NCBI GenBank assembly: GCA_911728435.2
Contig: OU452200.1
Coordinates: 29,651,715-29,715,714, forward strand
Direction of reading: 5' to 3'
DNA: 64,000 nt
From: Apoderus coryli
Lineage: Eukaryota > Arthropoda > Insecta > Coleoptera > Attelabidae
Positions 22,916 through 34,576 of the stretch are shown here, piece after piece. The notes under the pieces were generated by a model. It made no database searches. It worked only from the letters and a program-made list of their open reading frames with translations, and was not told the origin of the DNA. Positions within the stretch are counted from its first letter, which is position 1. Each line of letters starts with the position of its first letter. Made by a program: the position numbers and the translations under genes.

Positions 22916-23845
22916 GCTAAAAAATACAACGACAATATGAAACTACACTTGTAAGAAAAGTCAATTTTACAATTAAATGAATATAAATATTGCTTTACCT
23001 TTTTTTTTTTTTCCTAAGTAAGTGAGTTATAGTACAATGCTCTTAGATTTTTGAGACATCACATAATTTAACAATAATGGAAGAGAACGATCTATTGACA
23101 TACACATATGTAAACAATATTCTCATAAAATCATTACAGATATAATTGTCGTTTGGTACATTTTTCAGTTTGTTTTAAACGAGACCGGTGTTTGAAACAT
23201 CCAAATTTTTATTGAATATATGTTTAAATAGTTGGTATTTATTATCTATTTTGTTAATTGATAAAGCCAGAATATACGAAATCGATGAATTTTTAATTTT
23301 TTTCATTTTCTTGATAGTTTTATATCGTATAGACCAAGATCTAAGAGCAAGTAAGTGTTTTATCATTATGGAACCACGATCTATTACCAGACTGCCACTA
23401 TCTGACAAAAACCATAGTCCACACGAAAAAAAAGGAATGTGATATGTGTTTAACAGTGTTAGGGAAATATCTCACAAAATACATCAAAAAAATGGGAGTT
23501 GGGCCTACAGCTGTCACTACTGCAAACTTCAAATCCCATGATCTCTTTTCAGGTCATCACATTCTCCCGAAGAACATACCAACCTAAGACTGTCACTCTC
23601 AGGTCTAGCCAGATCATACACGAGACACAATAACCCGTATTTTTAATTGTGTAGGTACCTACTAATTTTCATTGAGTATTAGTATAATTGTAATGGTAAA
23701 TCCTGTATTGATGGTTATGGAGTTCAGCGGCTGTCACTACCGCTGACCCCCATTTCCATGATATTGAAGATATCATCGATGTTTTTCTGAAAATAGTATT
23801 GCTCGACACTAAAAGAGTCACCCAATTAGCCGAATCATTAGTTTT
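22916..23845. other. Non-coding; possible 3' region of the Penelope-like element
   Basis: No ORF of note. The patch 23500-23780 is GC-richer and contains GCTGTCACTAC twice (about 23509 and 23731), the second able to form a CAGCGG...CCGCTG hairpin. It may be the 3' UTR of the element at 23846-25280. Confidence 0.35.
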
Positions 23846-25280
23846 CTATTCTGATAGATTTGAGTCTATTGTTGAGTCACTAACATTATCAGTAAACCCC
23901 GGATCAAGGATATTGGAATATATTATGTTAAGATCGTCGATGTCTTTTCTTTTATTGAGGCTGTTCTTATTTGTGTTTGTTTCAACCATTTCCAAAAACA
24001 ATCGCTTTCTTTGGTTTGCTTCTCTACATATCACTTTCGACTCCCCGTAATTTGGTTGATGGCCAGTATCTAGATAATGTTCGGCTAAAGAGCACGATCT
24101 TTTATGTAAGCGACAGTCGCTTTTGTGCGATGTTATTCGATCTTTAAGGACTCTGGAAGTCTGACCAATATACATAAGATTGCAAGACGAACAAGGAATG
24201 CTATAAACCACTTCGGATGTTTTTTGTGGAGAATCTTTGTCTTTTGTTTTTGAAAAAAGGTTACCAACGTTTTTTGAGAACTTTTGTGCAAATTTGAAAG
24301 GTTCATTTTTAAATACTTTAATTATTTTCTGTGTAACACCTTTGATGGCTGGCAATCCAAAATATATTTTATGGTTATCCTCCGGGGAGTTTACCGGGGA
24401 TGTTGAGGGTTGGGTGTTTTGTCTATTTGTGGGTAGAGGATTGTGATATGTTGTGTTAAATATTAATTTTTTTAAAAGATTTTTTGGATATGAATTTTGA
24501 CGAAGGATCTCTACAAGTGCTTGTTTGTTTTTGTGTTGGAGAGAAATGTGACATATCTTCTCTATTCTATTCTTTAGACCAAGTACTAAATTAATTTTCA
24601 TTTTTTCTGTGTGGTTGGAGTTATAGTTTAAGTATCGACCAGAATTAGTTGGTTTGATATACCAATCTAATATGATTTTATTATCATCTGTTCTTATGAG
24701 TTTCGTATCTAGAAAAGGTACAGATCTGTCACTTTCCTCCTCCATAGTAAATTTAATGTTGTGATTGTAGTTATTAAAGATATTTAACACCTCATCTTTT
24801 TTGTTGTGTGGAATGGAGCAGATTAGGTCGTCGACATATTTTTTTAAAAAAGGGAAGTTTAAAAGGCAATTTTGGTATACATTCTTCCAGAAGATCGTCC
24901 ATGACAATTTGAGCAGCGATGGGTGATATTGTTGCTCCCATTGGGGTTCCTAATATTTGTTTATAATATTTGTTGTCATATGTGAAATATGTGTTGTTGA
25001 ATATAAATTGTATTAAATCTATGAATCGATCTTTTGGAATGTTCGTTATTTTTGAAATGTCATTCCACCTTTTGTTAACACTGTGAACTACTAGTTCAAC
25101 GGGAATATTAGTGTAAAGGGATACCACATCTAAGCTTATTAAAACATAATCCATAGGTAGTTGTTTGTTGTTTATGAATTTAGAAAACTCAAAAGAATCT
25201 GAAATATAAAAGTCATTATTTTTAGAATACGCCTTTGTAATGATGTTAGTAACAGACATCAGACTAACAAATAAGTTCAC
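23846..25280 (-). pseudogene. Penelope-like element: reverse transcriptase and GIY-YIG endonuclease, 5'-truncated, one frameshift
   Basis: Two minus-strand ORFs (24792-25280 and 23846-24907) together give a Penelope-type ORF. Motif A is LISLDVVSLYTNIP, motif B LGTPMGATISPIAAQI, motif C KKYVDDLICSIP (YVDD catalytic pair). The C-terminus carries the GIY-YIG nuclease VVYSIPCSSCNLMYIGQTSR with RITSHKSD. This pairing is diagnostic of Penelope-like elements, which copy their RNA onto nicked DNA. The frame breaks at the TTTTTTTAAAAAA run near 24845, just before YVDD. The protein is cut at its 5' end within the early RT region, so the copy is dead. A plus-strand hammerhead-like motif lies 60 bp beyond the truncation. 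Confidence 0.9.
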
Positions 25281-25340
25281 CTATAATATGTAGTTTGATT
25301 TTAGTTAAAGTTTTCTTTCCACTGGGTTGTTATAATAGTT

Positions 25341-25382
25341 TCAACTGATGATGACCCTTACTAGGGCCGAAACATGTATTGA
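25341..25382 (+). ncRNA. Hammerhead-like ribozyme motif next to the Penelope-like element
   Basis: UCAA (stem I), CUGAUGA, U, GACCCU-UACU-AGGGCC (stem II with one A-C mismatch), GAAAC, AU, GUA (allowed triplet), UUGA (stem I partner). It lies on the strand opposite to the reverse transcriptase, so if it is a Penelope terminal repeat it is inverted. Hammerheads are known in Penelope terminal repeats; the extra U after box 1 is shared with the other dispersed motifs here. Confidence 0.6.
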
Positions 25383-25517
25383 TTGAATGAGTGGTTCGTT
25401 AGAGGGACCTGTTAATAAACAATTTATTGGATGCGACAGCATTTTATTTCCTAAAAAAATATTTTAACTTAAGTATTTGTCTTATTGATTTGATGACATT
25501 TTCATAGGCTAGTAAGG

Positions 25518-25801
25518 CGTACTCTAGATCGTTTATTTCCTGAGAAATGGATTGGCCGCGGTGTTCCATAAAACTGGCCCCCAAGGTTTCCAGAGTTAAC
25601 ACCACTAGATTTTTTGTAATGGGGATATATTAAAAACGTTGTTTATGATACGCGAATAACACGGGATGATATGAAACAGCGAATTCAAACTGTTTTTGAT
25701 ACAATTACACCACAATTATTAGCAAATGTCAGAAATCCATTTGAAAAAAGAATTCAACTGTGTATTGAAAATAACGGCCAACATTTTGAGCATTTTTTGT
25801 A
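25518..25801 (+). pseudogene. DD41D mariner-like transposase C-terminal scrap
   Basis: One frame reads RTLDRLFPEKWIGRGVP, stop, NWPPRFPELTPLDFL, stop, WGYIKNVVYDTRITRDDMKQ and ends NNGQHFEHFL, stop. It aligns with the last third of the intact transposase at 30251-31363, including the third catalytic aspartate (PLDF). Two in-frame stops. The upstream part is absent. A GACCACCCTGTACA motif at about 26082-26095 could be its right end. Confidence 0.8.
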
Positions 25802-28800
25802 GCTAGTAAATATGTATGGTATAAGTACTTAAGTCTTTTTTTGTTGTTAATTTTTAAGAATTATGAATATGTTACTGAATGTTAAAAATTTGTACCTATA
25901 TTATTATTCTTAAGTTTTAACTTTCAGAGTTTGTTAGAATTAGGTAACCAATAAATTGTAGTGTAAAAGTTTTTAAGTTATTATTAATTAGTATCGACAG
26001 GTGCTATGAAATATAGGGTGTGCTATTTAAAATAAGAAAGTTATTTAAATAAATATGATTGATAACAAAAATAAAAAATTGTGACCACCCTGTACAATAT
26101 TTTCAATTGTACTATACACCGACCGACTTTATGTCCTATTCCCTTGCCATTTTAAAATTTTTAACAGTTTAGCTAAAAAAATGAACAGAATGTTTTTCAA
26201 AATGATCCTATTTTTGCAAAAAACGCAGAAATTGGACAAACGGGTAGATTTAGGTATAGAGATCATAACAATAACTTTACTTTATTTCATCTAAAGTGTT
26301 TAAAAAATGCAAAAAATATTGGGTGTTCCATTTAAAAAAATATAACTTTGATATGCCACACTTTTCTGGGACACCCGGTATATTTAAAAACATTTTTGTG
26401 AAATGCTCCTGATAGACTTACATACACCCACGCATACAAAATTTGCAATTTCAGTTTTGTTAGACTATGAGAGACCGTGGCGAATGTACTGCCCGACCCG
26501 GTATATAATATTTTGTGGAGCTGACGTCGCCGTCGCGTCGCGTCGTTTCATTTGATCTATTAAATGTTTTAAACTTAGGCATAGGACACGATGCATGGAA
26601 CATGTCTAGAATCTTACGTAGAGTCCAAAAAGTGATTTAATATTAGGGTATCTATATAGGGTATTCTATTTACAATAACAAAGTCGCCATACTTCCGGTA
26701 TAATCGGAAGTGATATGCGGTTGCTTAGTAGGTCAGATTGGATAACCGATACCGAAATTTTCGAAATTAAATTCGAGGTAGTCTCTGAAATATTCTAATA
26801 TGACATAAGAGTGTCCTATATGGCACTCTGTATATATTTAAAAACTAAAAAATAATAATAATAAATGACTTTATTTGCGAAAGAAATCATATTTTTTACA
26901 AAATGGCGAAGTTTTAGTTATATTATTATTAATATTAAATCACACCTTGTATAATAAGTTCATGTAATATCGATACCTTCCCGTCGAACCATCGATCGTT
27001 TGCTACAATTTTAAAGAATTCAAGTTTTTCCAATATTCACATATGCACATGTCCCATCTAAATTCGAGTAAGTATCTGTTATTTGAATTCTAGATGCAGA
27101 GTCAAAGATTGAATATATTTGAATTTCATTAAAAAAGTGTTGCGCCAGGAAAGTGTATAACTGCGAGTAAAATACAACAAATACACTGATAAATACGTGT
27201 AACCTTATGTTGCTTCCTTTCACTCTTAAACTTCATTTATTTATTTATTTATTATGCTAAGCCGATTATTTTCAGTAATCTCTTAAAATTAATTATGTGA
27301 ATTCAAAAAAATGTGTAAGTTTTGATGGGTTTTTTTTTCGACATGGTGTTGCTGTTTGTATTTCAGGTATTTCCTTCAAGGTGTTGGGTTTTATAGTTAT
27401 TTGCTTAATGCTATATAAGCACTAAAATAAATGAAAATAAAAGAGACCTTAGAATAGTAATTAAACTTTTAGAGCGTTTGTTTTGTAACGTCATAATTAA
27501 CTACTAGCAAATAAGTTATTACTTAATTTATACCCAAAGAGTTTGGAAGAAAAAAATAATAATAATCTAATAATATAGGTAATTACATAAAATACAATAA
27601 TTCAAGGTTTACGCTTTATTTGCAGTTAAGACTGTGGCGGCCATTATTCTTGCGCCATACTGCATATATTGTATTTTATTCTATAGATACTGTGGCAACA
27701 TTTTTATTGTGCCACACTGTATATATGTGTCTTTTTAAGTTTAGTTATTTCTATGTAAAAATTCAGTATAGCAGTTGTAGATAATGTTTTCTAAATTTCA
27801 CCAAATGTCCAAACATCTGGCACCCATATTTCTGCTTTGTCTTTACTGTTTTTCATTTTCGGGAACAAAAGAAATCCCTAGTCTGTACCTAGAAAAAGCG
27901 GTGGTTATTGTTAAAGCCACGTACCTACCAAATGTGGTACTTTCTTAACAGAAATGCTTTTTCTATAATTTTACCCCAGTCAGTCTTCAACATAAAAACA
28001 GTCAACAACTCTCTCGTGCCAGCAACTACCAAAACTCTCTCTCCAGATTTTAACAACTTAACTCTCAGACATACTCTTTTCCGTATTAATAAATATTCAT
28101 ACATTTTGTACATACCGTGAAACAGTGTTTGAATTATTCAACCATACTACCCTAATTACCAAAAGACCACAGAACCTTAAACGGAAAATTAGGATTTTCG
28201 TGGCATTTCTTTATGAAAGAATCGCAAAATAATATTCTTCTTTATGAGTCACCATCTCGGAGGCATTGACTAATTTGTTCTACAGGGCAACCTTAGGATT
28301 ACGAAGACTTAACGTCAACACATAGATAGACCTACAGGTGTATCATATGATTGTTTTTTTTTAATTGTCGTTCAATGCAGACGCCCAGAGCCTAGATGAT
28401 GACGCTGGTAAAATAGATAAAAAGATAAATTTGAAAACTTGTGTCATTTAAAAACAATTCTGCCAGATTTAGTTTAAGTGAATAAGTTAAAATTGGAAAA
28501 TAGAGTATTTAATCAAATTCAATTTGTCAATATAGTGTGCATTGTGTGGGTTTTGCGGAAAATGTGCTGAAATATGTTTGAGGTGAAATTTAAAAAAAAA
28601 AGTGTATTTTTGTGTTGTAGATCTCTTCAGTCCCTAAAAGTTTTGTAAAGTATTTGTTTGTCTAACGCTTATAGAACTTCAGATATCTTCCGCCCACACA
28701 CTAATGGGCCACCATGTATATACACGTACTGAAAAATTGTATTACCACACTAGAATTTTAAGGTCTGTGTGATTCGTTAAAATATATTTATTATTATTAT

Positions 28801-29804
28801 TACTGTATTAGTCACGCCTTCATACTTAGTATTAAAGCATACCTACTTGTGATTGGTTGAGTTAAGTGTACTTAAACGATTCAATGTTATACGTTTCGAA
28901 AATTGGTAGCTGACATGGCTATATCTAATTTTCGTTTAGTGCTTTGCACATAATTTTATCTAAAGAGCCGCTGTTTTCTTTAGATAATCATTGCCGTAAG
29001 TATTAAAATATATTTTGTGGTGTCTATAATTAAATGCTTATAAAACTTACAATACAAATTATTTCTCTCAGAAATTTATATAGCAAATTTAGAACATATT
29101 AGTCTATCGTATTTTATTCTTTTTACATGTAATATTTAATATTTTCATTCATGATTTTGTAATTATTATATTGGTTAGATAGGCATAAAAATCTGTAGTT
29201 AAGCAGTGGTGGCGTACATTCGTTACTATTATTTTTGTGTTCTAAAATATATTCAATTATTCATTTTTGTAAATTATTACCAATTATCTACATATTTTTA
29301 TCCTAAGGTTTCCAATGAAAAACTCAAGTATCTAAACTTAAAAAAAAAATGGGTGGTCTTACATATTATGCATCTAATGACCTTATAGAAATATGTAAAA
29401 TATCTTTTTTGCGTGTTAATGAACATAAATATCCAACAATTAATTTTATCGAAAAACTTAAGACCAAAATAATGTTTGTTTGTATTAACAATTTTTTTTT
29501 AAAGTATTACAACAACATGTTTTAAGTTCAATTAATAATCATATATATTTTCTTATAGACTCTGCTGTGGTAAAATATTTAAATTTTAGGATACATTTTA
29601 TATCAAAAAAGAAATCTGAAGTTTTAGATCCAGGAACGCACCATTTAACAAAAACAATTTTATTCAAAAACCAATAATACTTGTAAAACGACCGGTGTTT
29701 TGGTTTAGTCTTTCTGAATTTTGTATTGGTTTTTTATGTTTTTTAAACCATAATAAAGTTATTTGTATCAAACCCTATTTTCTTTCCAATGCTACCCAAT
29801 AATA
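25802..29804. other. AT-rich non-coding DNA with several transposon-end motifs
   Basis: No gene is recognised. Motifs resembling TACAGGGTG ends occur near 26017 (ATAGGGTGTGC), 26085 (ACCACCCTGTACA), 26371 (GGGACACCCGGTATA), 26655 (ATAGGGTATTC) and 26823 (CACTCTGTATAT), implying overlapping decayed DNA transposons between 26.0 and 26.9 kb. A 67-codon minus ORF at 27020-27223 starts with a hydrophobic stretch but has no recognisable family. Confidence 0.4.
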
Positions 29805-29806
29805 TA

Positions 29807-30172
29807 CAGGGTGGTCCAACGAAAAGTTTGCACCTAGCTTTTCTCTTTTTTTTGTAGTCGAATGCGAAAATGCTCGGACACGTCGATTTTGCTTTTGAGG
29901 GGGACACATTTTAAACATATTTTTCGATCTGCGCCTTTAACCCCCTAGCGGGGGTGAGTAACAACCCTAAAATTTTAAATGGAAAGAGGGGTCTAATGAC
30001 ATATCATTTGAAAGGACACAAAATTGTCTTTCTAATGATACCCTATTTGTCGAATTTTACTAAAACAGTTAATACGAAAACGACTTTAAAGACATTAAGC
30101 CGATAATTTTGGTATTAATGAGAAATACAAATAAGTTTTAATTATTGCGAGTGAAAACACCTGCAATCGTTA
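29807..30172 (+). repeat. Left terminal inverted repeat of the 29.8-31.9 kb transposon
   Basis: Pairs with 31527-31893 in inverse orientation. Landmarks are CAGGGTGGTCC at the tip, CCCCCTAGCGGGGGT (itself a short palindrome, 29941-29955) and TAAGCCGATAATTTTGG. At about 365 bp it is far longer than the ~30-bp TIRs of classical mariner. Confidence 0.9.
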
Positions 30173-30250
30173 GTACATTCCAATGTTTGTTAGTTTTAAC
30201 ATTGCTTTGTAAAAAAAGTAAACAAGCTGTTAAATTGATTTATTAAAACG

Positions 30251-31363
30251 TTACATTAACAAATGTTGAAAATGTGACCCATTTGATTCCATACAATAAT
30301 ACAGATTTTGTTCAAATCTATTTCTAACATTTTGTAGCATATCAGGTGTTATGTTTCTGCACTCTTCTGTAATGCGTTGGCGAAGATCTTCTATGGACTC
30401 GGGCTTCGTGGCAAAACATTTATTTTTTAAGTGCCCCCAAAGAAAAAAGTCTAAAGGCGATAAATCCGGTGACCTGGCAGGCCATTCAATTGGGCCCCTC
30501 CTTCCAATCCACCGTCCAGGGAACCGGTCATCTAAGAACTGTCTTACAGGAGCCACATAGTGCGGAGGTGCTCCATCTTGCTGGAAATAAAGCCGATCAG
30601 CAGTATGATTTTGGTCATCTTCTATTATTTGTGTTATTAAAGGATCAATTGTGTCTTCAAGCATGTTTAGGTACACTTCACCAGTTAAATTTCCAGGAAT
30701 AAAAAGTGGTCCTATAATATGATTTCCTAATATGCCACACCAGACGTTTATTTTTTGAGGATACTGGGTATGAACCTCACGGAATAAATGTGGGTTACTG
30801 TCATCCCAGTAACGGCAATTGTGCCTATTTACAGCTCCATTCAAATAAAATGTGCATTCGTCGGAAAAACAAATGTTAAATAATAATTGCGGATCTTCAA
30901 TTAAACGCTGGCTCATTGCTTCACAAAATTGCAGCCTTCTATCAGGATCATCCTCATTTAGTTCCTGTACTAATTTGATTTTGTACGGATGAAATTTGTA
31001 CGCTTTTAAAATTCGTATTATGGACGAACGGGAGACACCTGAGGCTTCAGCTAGTTGACGGGTACTTTGACTATGATCCATTTCAACATGCCCTAAAACA
31101 GCGACTTCCACAGCTTCATTTCTGATCGGTTTCTGCGGCTGGTGTTTTACATTACAGACAGATCCGGTATCTACAAACTTTTTAACTAACTTGCCAACGT
31201 ACACATCATTCACATTTTTATCGGGATGTCTCTCATTAAATAAGCGAGCCGTAAGTCTAGCACTACTATTATTTTGAAAATAAAGTTTAACAATTTCAAC
31301 TCGTTCTAGAATGGAATAAATCATTTTGTACGGTAAAAGTAAAATAACTTGAGAAGCAACCAA
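30251..31363 (-). CDS. Mariner-like DD41D transposase, intact
   Basis: A 370-residue open frame from 31363. The methionine at codon 14 (31324, MIYSILERVEIVKLYF) is the likelier start because family homology begins there. Two helix-turn-helix modules precede the catalytic core; the second includes STRQLAEASGVSRSSIIRIL (residues 100-119). Catalytic aspartates are D168 (CFSDEC), D263 (FQQDGAPPHY) and D305 (SPDLSPLDFF), with 41 residues between the last two, hence DD41D. The C-terminus SHFQHLLM is typical of the group. It cuts and pastes DNA at TA sites by binding the TIRs and could also mobilise non-autonomous relatives here. Confidence 0.92.
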   Translation of the reverse strand: MVASQVILLLPYKMIYSILERVEIVKLYFQNNSSARLTARLFNERHPDKNVNDVYVGKLVKKFVDTGSVCNVKHQPQKPIRNEAVEVAVLGHVEMDHSQSTRQLAEASGVSRSSIIRILKAYKFHPYKIKLVQELNEDDPDRRLQFCEAMSQRLIEDPQLLFNICFSDECTFYLNGAVNRHNCRYWDDSNPHLFREVHTQYPQKINVWCGILGNHIIGPLFIPGNLTGEVYLNMLEDTIDPLITQIIEDDQNHTADRLYFQQDGAPPHYVAPVRQFLDDRFPGRWIGRRGPIEWPARSPDLSPLDFFLWGHLKNKCFATKPESIEDLRQRITEECRNITPDMLQNVRNRFEQNLYYCMESNGSHFQHLLM

Positions 31364-31526
31364 ACTGAATCAATGAAAAGACTAAAATAAACGGTGTAAA
31401 TTCTTTTCCTACACGTATCTGCAGTTTTTATTTCAACAAAAAACGCAAACGATTAGTGAGGAATTTAGTTCTGATAAATAAGATAGTGTTTTTGAAATCC
31501 CGTTTTTCTTCAAAGTAAATAATTTA

Positions 31527-31893
31527 GAAATGATTGTAGTTGTTTTCAGTCGTAATAATTAAAACTTATTTGTATTTCTCATTAATACCAAAATTATCGG
31601 CTTAATGTCTTTAAAGTCGTTTTCGTATTAACTGTTTTAGTAAAATTCGACAAATAGGGTATCATTAGAAAGACAATTTTGTGTCCTTTCAAATGATATG
31701 TCATTAGACCCCTCTTTCCATTTAAAATTTTAGGGTTGTTACTCACCCCCGCTAGGGGGTTAAAGGCGCAGATCGAAAAATATGTTTAAAATGTGTCCCC
31801 CTCAAAAGCAAAATCGACGTGTCCGAGCATTTTCGCATTCGACTACAAAAAAAAGAGAAAAGCTAGGTGCAAACTTTTCGTTGGACCACCCTG
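31527..31893 (-). repeat. Right terminal inverted repeat of the 29.8-31.9 kb transposon
   Basis: Mirror of 29807-30172, ending in GGACCACCCTG immediately before the TA target duplicate at 31894-31895. Confidence 0.9.
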
Positions 31894-31895
31894 TA

Positions 31896-32171
31896 TACAC
31901 AAGTGTTTCCAATACGCCACTGGAAGCAGTTGAGTGGTGACAAAGTGCTTCACTTTTTCGTTCGTGTTACGCGTCCTCTCTCTTTCCTTGTCTAAGAGTA
32001 ACACTGATTGATTGAATCAATAATAACAACAGTAACAATAATAATTAATAAGTATACACATATGTATACAGTAGCAAGAATAAAGGCATAATGTTCTTGC
32101 TCACGTAAAAACGAAGAATCAAAAAACTAATAATAATAACTAATCAAACAATAATTATTGTCAAGTCGATA
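31896..32171. other. Non-coding spacer
   Basis: AT-rich, with AATAATAACAACAGTAACAATAATAATT low-complexity sequence around 32020-32050. This may be a simple-repeat tail related to the LINE that follows on the minus strand. Confidence 0.35.
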
Positions 32172-33411
32172 TTAGGTTAACCAAAGCACTCAATGAATAA
32201 CGCTTTTCGTATCTCTTTTCGAAACAGTTTCACATTTAAGTATTTCGTTTCGGGCCTTAATCCATTGTAAAATTTAACCGCATTATATGTAAAACACTTA
32301 GTAAATTTTGCTGTGTGAAATCGTGGCATGGTCAAGGAATTGTATGGACGAATATAATTCGTGCCTAAAAATAAATTTCTCTCTAAGATAAACAGGATTT
32401 GAGAAGATGAAAAGTCGATTCAAATTTGAGCCACTGAAGTTGTTTTATGAATTGCGTAATATGATCATATTTTCTTAAACCAAAAACGAATCTACAACAG
32501 GTATTCCGGACATACTGTACTCGATTTTTCTTTGCCAGGTCAATGCAGTAATAGTACATAATATTGCAATAATTCAAAGCTGACATAACCAACAATTCGT
32601 TTAGTTTTTTACGCATTTTAAAATTCAGTAGGTCTCTACTTGAGTATAGCATTTTTAGGCGTAAGTAGGTTGACTTCAGAATATGATTTATGTGGTCATC
32701 GAAATTAAGCTTCTCATCGAGAGAACTACCTAGAACTTTCATAGACTCACAAAATATCAACACATTGCCATTCAATTTCAAAGTTATGTTATTTTTAAGA
32801 AACGCTCGCTTGTTCTGCTGACAAAAAATCAAATTGTGTGTCGTAGAAAAGACCGAAATGGCATCCAGATCACTAGTAATATGAGTCACAGCAGTGTCAT
32901 AATTACATGGCTCGAAATTACAGAGCAAATGAGTATCATCAGCGAATGCAGTGATTTGGCAATGCTTTATAGTGTCAAACATAGTGGCAGTATATATAAA
33001 GAACAGCCAGCAAAGGACCTAGGATGAATCCCTGTGGGACTCCAGATATCACAGATTTGGTACGAGATGACATGTTATTCATGCAGACACTTTGAGAGCG
33101 GTTTTCCAAATAACTCCGAAAGAAGGCTACTGAACGTTTGTCGAACGAAGCCATAATAATTTAATTTTGCCCACAAAAGCTCGTGATCAATAGTGTCAAA
33201 TGCCTTCGAAAACTCGAGAGATATTAACAGTGCCGCTCTTCCTCGATCAATAGTACTATTATCTGTGAGATTCGAAAGCGCTGTTTTTGTGCTGTGATAC
33301 TTCCTAAAACCTAAAACCCGATTTTTTTTTTACTAGTCGATTTTCTTGGGAATGAGGTTCAGATGAAACTAGTTTTTTGAAATAATATTTATTTCATGTC
33401 ATATCTTTTTT

Positions 33412-33450
33412 ATACAACGTTTCGACAACATTACGTTGTCTTCTTCAGGC
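33412..33450 (-). ncRNA. Hammerhead-like motif, left arm
   Basis: The minus strand has CUGAAGA, A, GACAAC-GUAAU-GUUGUC (perfect 6-bp stem II), GAAAC, GUU. Stem I has about three pairs. Stem III is the self-complementary ACGU, which could pair only between two molecules. Confidence 0.5.
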
Positions 33451-33633
33451 AACAGAGAACTTCTTTTTTTTTTATAATTTCTTACAACATCTTTTCATTT
33501 TGACCAAGGCATTTAGGTATACATATATAACAACATTAATAAGTACCAGAAAATTCAGATCATTTCTGTTTAATATTTGGCATTGTTTAAAATAGTTATT
33601 ATTGTTGTAAGAAAAAAAAGAAGTTCTCTGTTG

Positions 33634-33672
33634 CCTGAAGAAGACAACGTAATGTTGTCGAAACGTTGTATA
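33634..33672 (+). ncRNA. Hammerhead-like motif, right arm
   Basis: Same sequence as 33412-33450 on the opposite strand: CUGAAGA, A, GACAAC...GUUGUC, GAAACGUU. Confidence 0.5.
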
Positions 33673-34576
33673 AAAAAAGATATGACATGAAATAAATATT
33701 ATTTCAAAAAACTAGTTTCATCTGAACCTCATTCCCAAGAAAATCGACTAGTAAAAAAATTAAATAATAAGGTTCAAGAAAACTTTCAAGAATAATAAAA
33801 CCCGATTGAAACTTTGGAATGATATTATTAGAATAAAAGTATTCTGATATTTGACTGGCAACAACTTTCCCTAAAATTTTAGACAAAAATGGCGTAGATC
33901 ACTGACGCTCCGAGGCTCATTGGTTTTGGGTAAAGGATAAATCATCGCTTGCTTCCATGCCTGAGGGAAGTAATTTGACTCTAAACAACAATTTGTAATA
34001 TGAACAACATTAAATTGTATTATGACCACAGATCAAATGATGGTTTCCCAGTTATGAATTTACCCTTTTTACATCCCTCACCCAGCGTTTTCGCCCCAAT
34101 TTTTTTATAATATTGTATTGCCACCGAACCTACATTACCGTGCCAAATTTTGATCAAAATCGGTTCACGGGAAGTTTCAGAAAAATGCATTAAAAGATTT
34201 GACAGGCATCTAGACCAGACCAGGCAGTGCAGGTACATAAAATCGTTTAAAAATGCTATTTTTATTCTAGCTGATAAATTACCTAAATTTTACATTGTTT
34301 TTACTTTAAAAACTCTCATGAAACTTATTTTACATTATAGACCTCTGGATTTAAAAACAAACTAAATAGTTTTTGTATTTTGACCGCATGCTCCCATTTG
34401 ACCTCACCACTGTGCGTTCGTGGCTTACTTACTCTCACTGTTCGAAGTGGCGCATTCATTTTTAATAGTTCAGTAATGTACCCTGTAAATGTTAACACTT
34501 TCGAGTCTATATCATCATCATAATAGATAATATCCCAGGGAAATTCTCGCTCTTCCGTTGTCAAACTTCTATACAA

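Larger units (their letters stand above)
29807..31893 (-). mobile_element. Complete DD41D mariner-like transposon with long TIRs
   Basis: A 2,087-bp element bounded by TA on both sides (29805-29806 and 31894-31895). The termini CAGGGTGGTCCAACGAAAAG and its complement begin TIRs of about 365 bp (29807-30172 and 31527-31893). The outer 340 bp look almost identical; the inner 25 bp are more diverged. One intact transposase ORF fills the interior. TIR identity and an open ORF indicate recent insertion and possible autonomy. Confidence 0.93.
33312..33807. mobile_element. Fold-back hammerhead element inside the LINE, 12-bp target duplication
   Basis: TAAAACCCGATT occurs at 33312-33323 and 33796-33807, bounding a 472-bp insert that begins with a T run (a poly(A) tail if read on the minus strand). 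Two near-identical arms of about 130 bp (33332-33462 and about 33615-33752) lie head to head around a centre of about 150 bp. Each arm carries a CUGAAGA...GAAAC hammerhead-like motif. The target duplication and A-rich tail point to a reverse-transcribed insertion rather than a DNA transposon. Confidence 0.8.
32172..34576 (-). pseudogene. LINE ORF2 (Jockey/CR1-group), interrupted and frameshifted
   Basis: Read on the minus strand, the order is correct for a non-LTR element. The endonuclease-RT linker (WDIIYYDDDIDSKV...APLRTVRVSKP) is at about 34325-34576, then RT blocks FQSGF, KYHSTKTALSNL and LISLEFSKAFDTIDHELL. GVPQGFILGPLLAVLYI follows, then the catalytic FADDT (about 32940), the thumb, and a tail ending FRKEIRKALFIECFG, stop, at 32172. 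It is broken by a fold-back insertion (33324-33795), by other sequence at about 34010-34330, and by several frameshifts. The same C-terminal tail occurs at 8555 and 52440. Confidence 0.88.

Noticed and set aside
24237..24446. Plus-strand ORF opposite the Penelope-like element
   Set aside because: Shadow of the minus-strand reverse transcriptase frame.
27020..27223. 67-codon minus ORF with a hydrophobic N-terminus like a signal peptide
   Set aside because: No recognisable family, no supporting splice pattern, and AT-rich sequence produces hydrophobic ORFs by chance.
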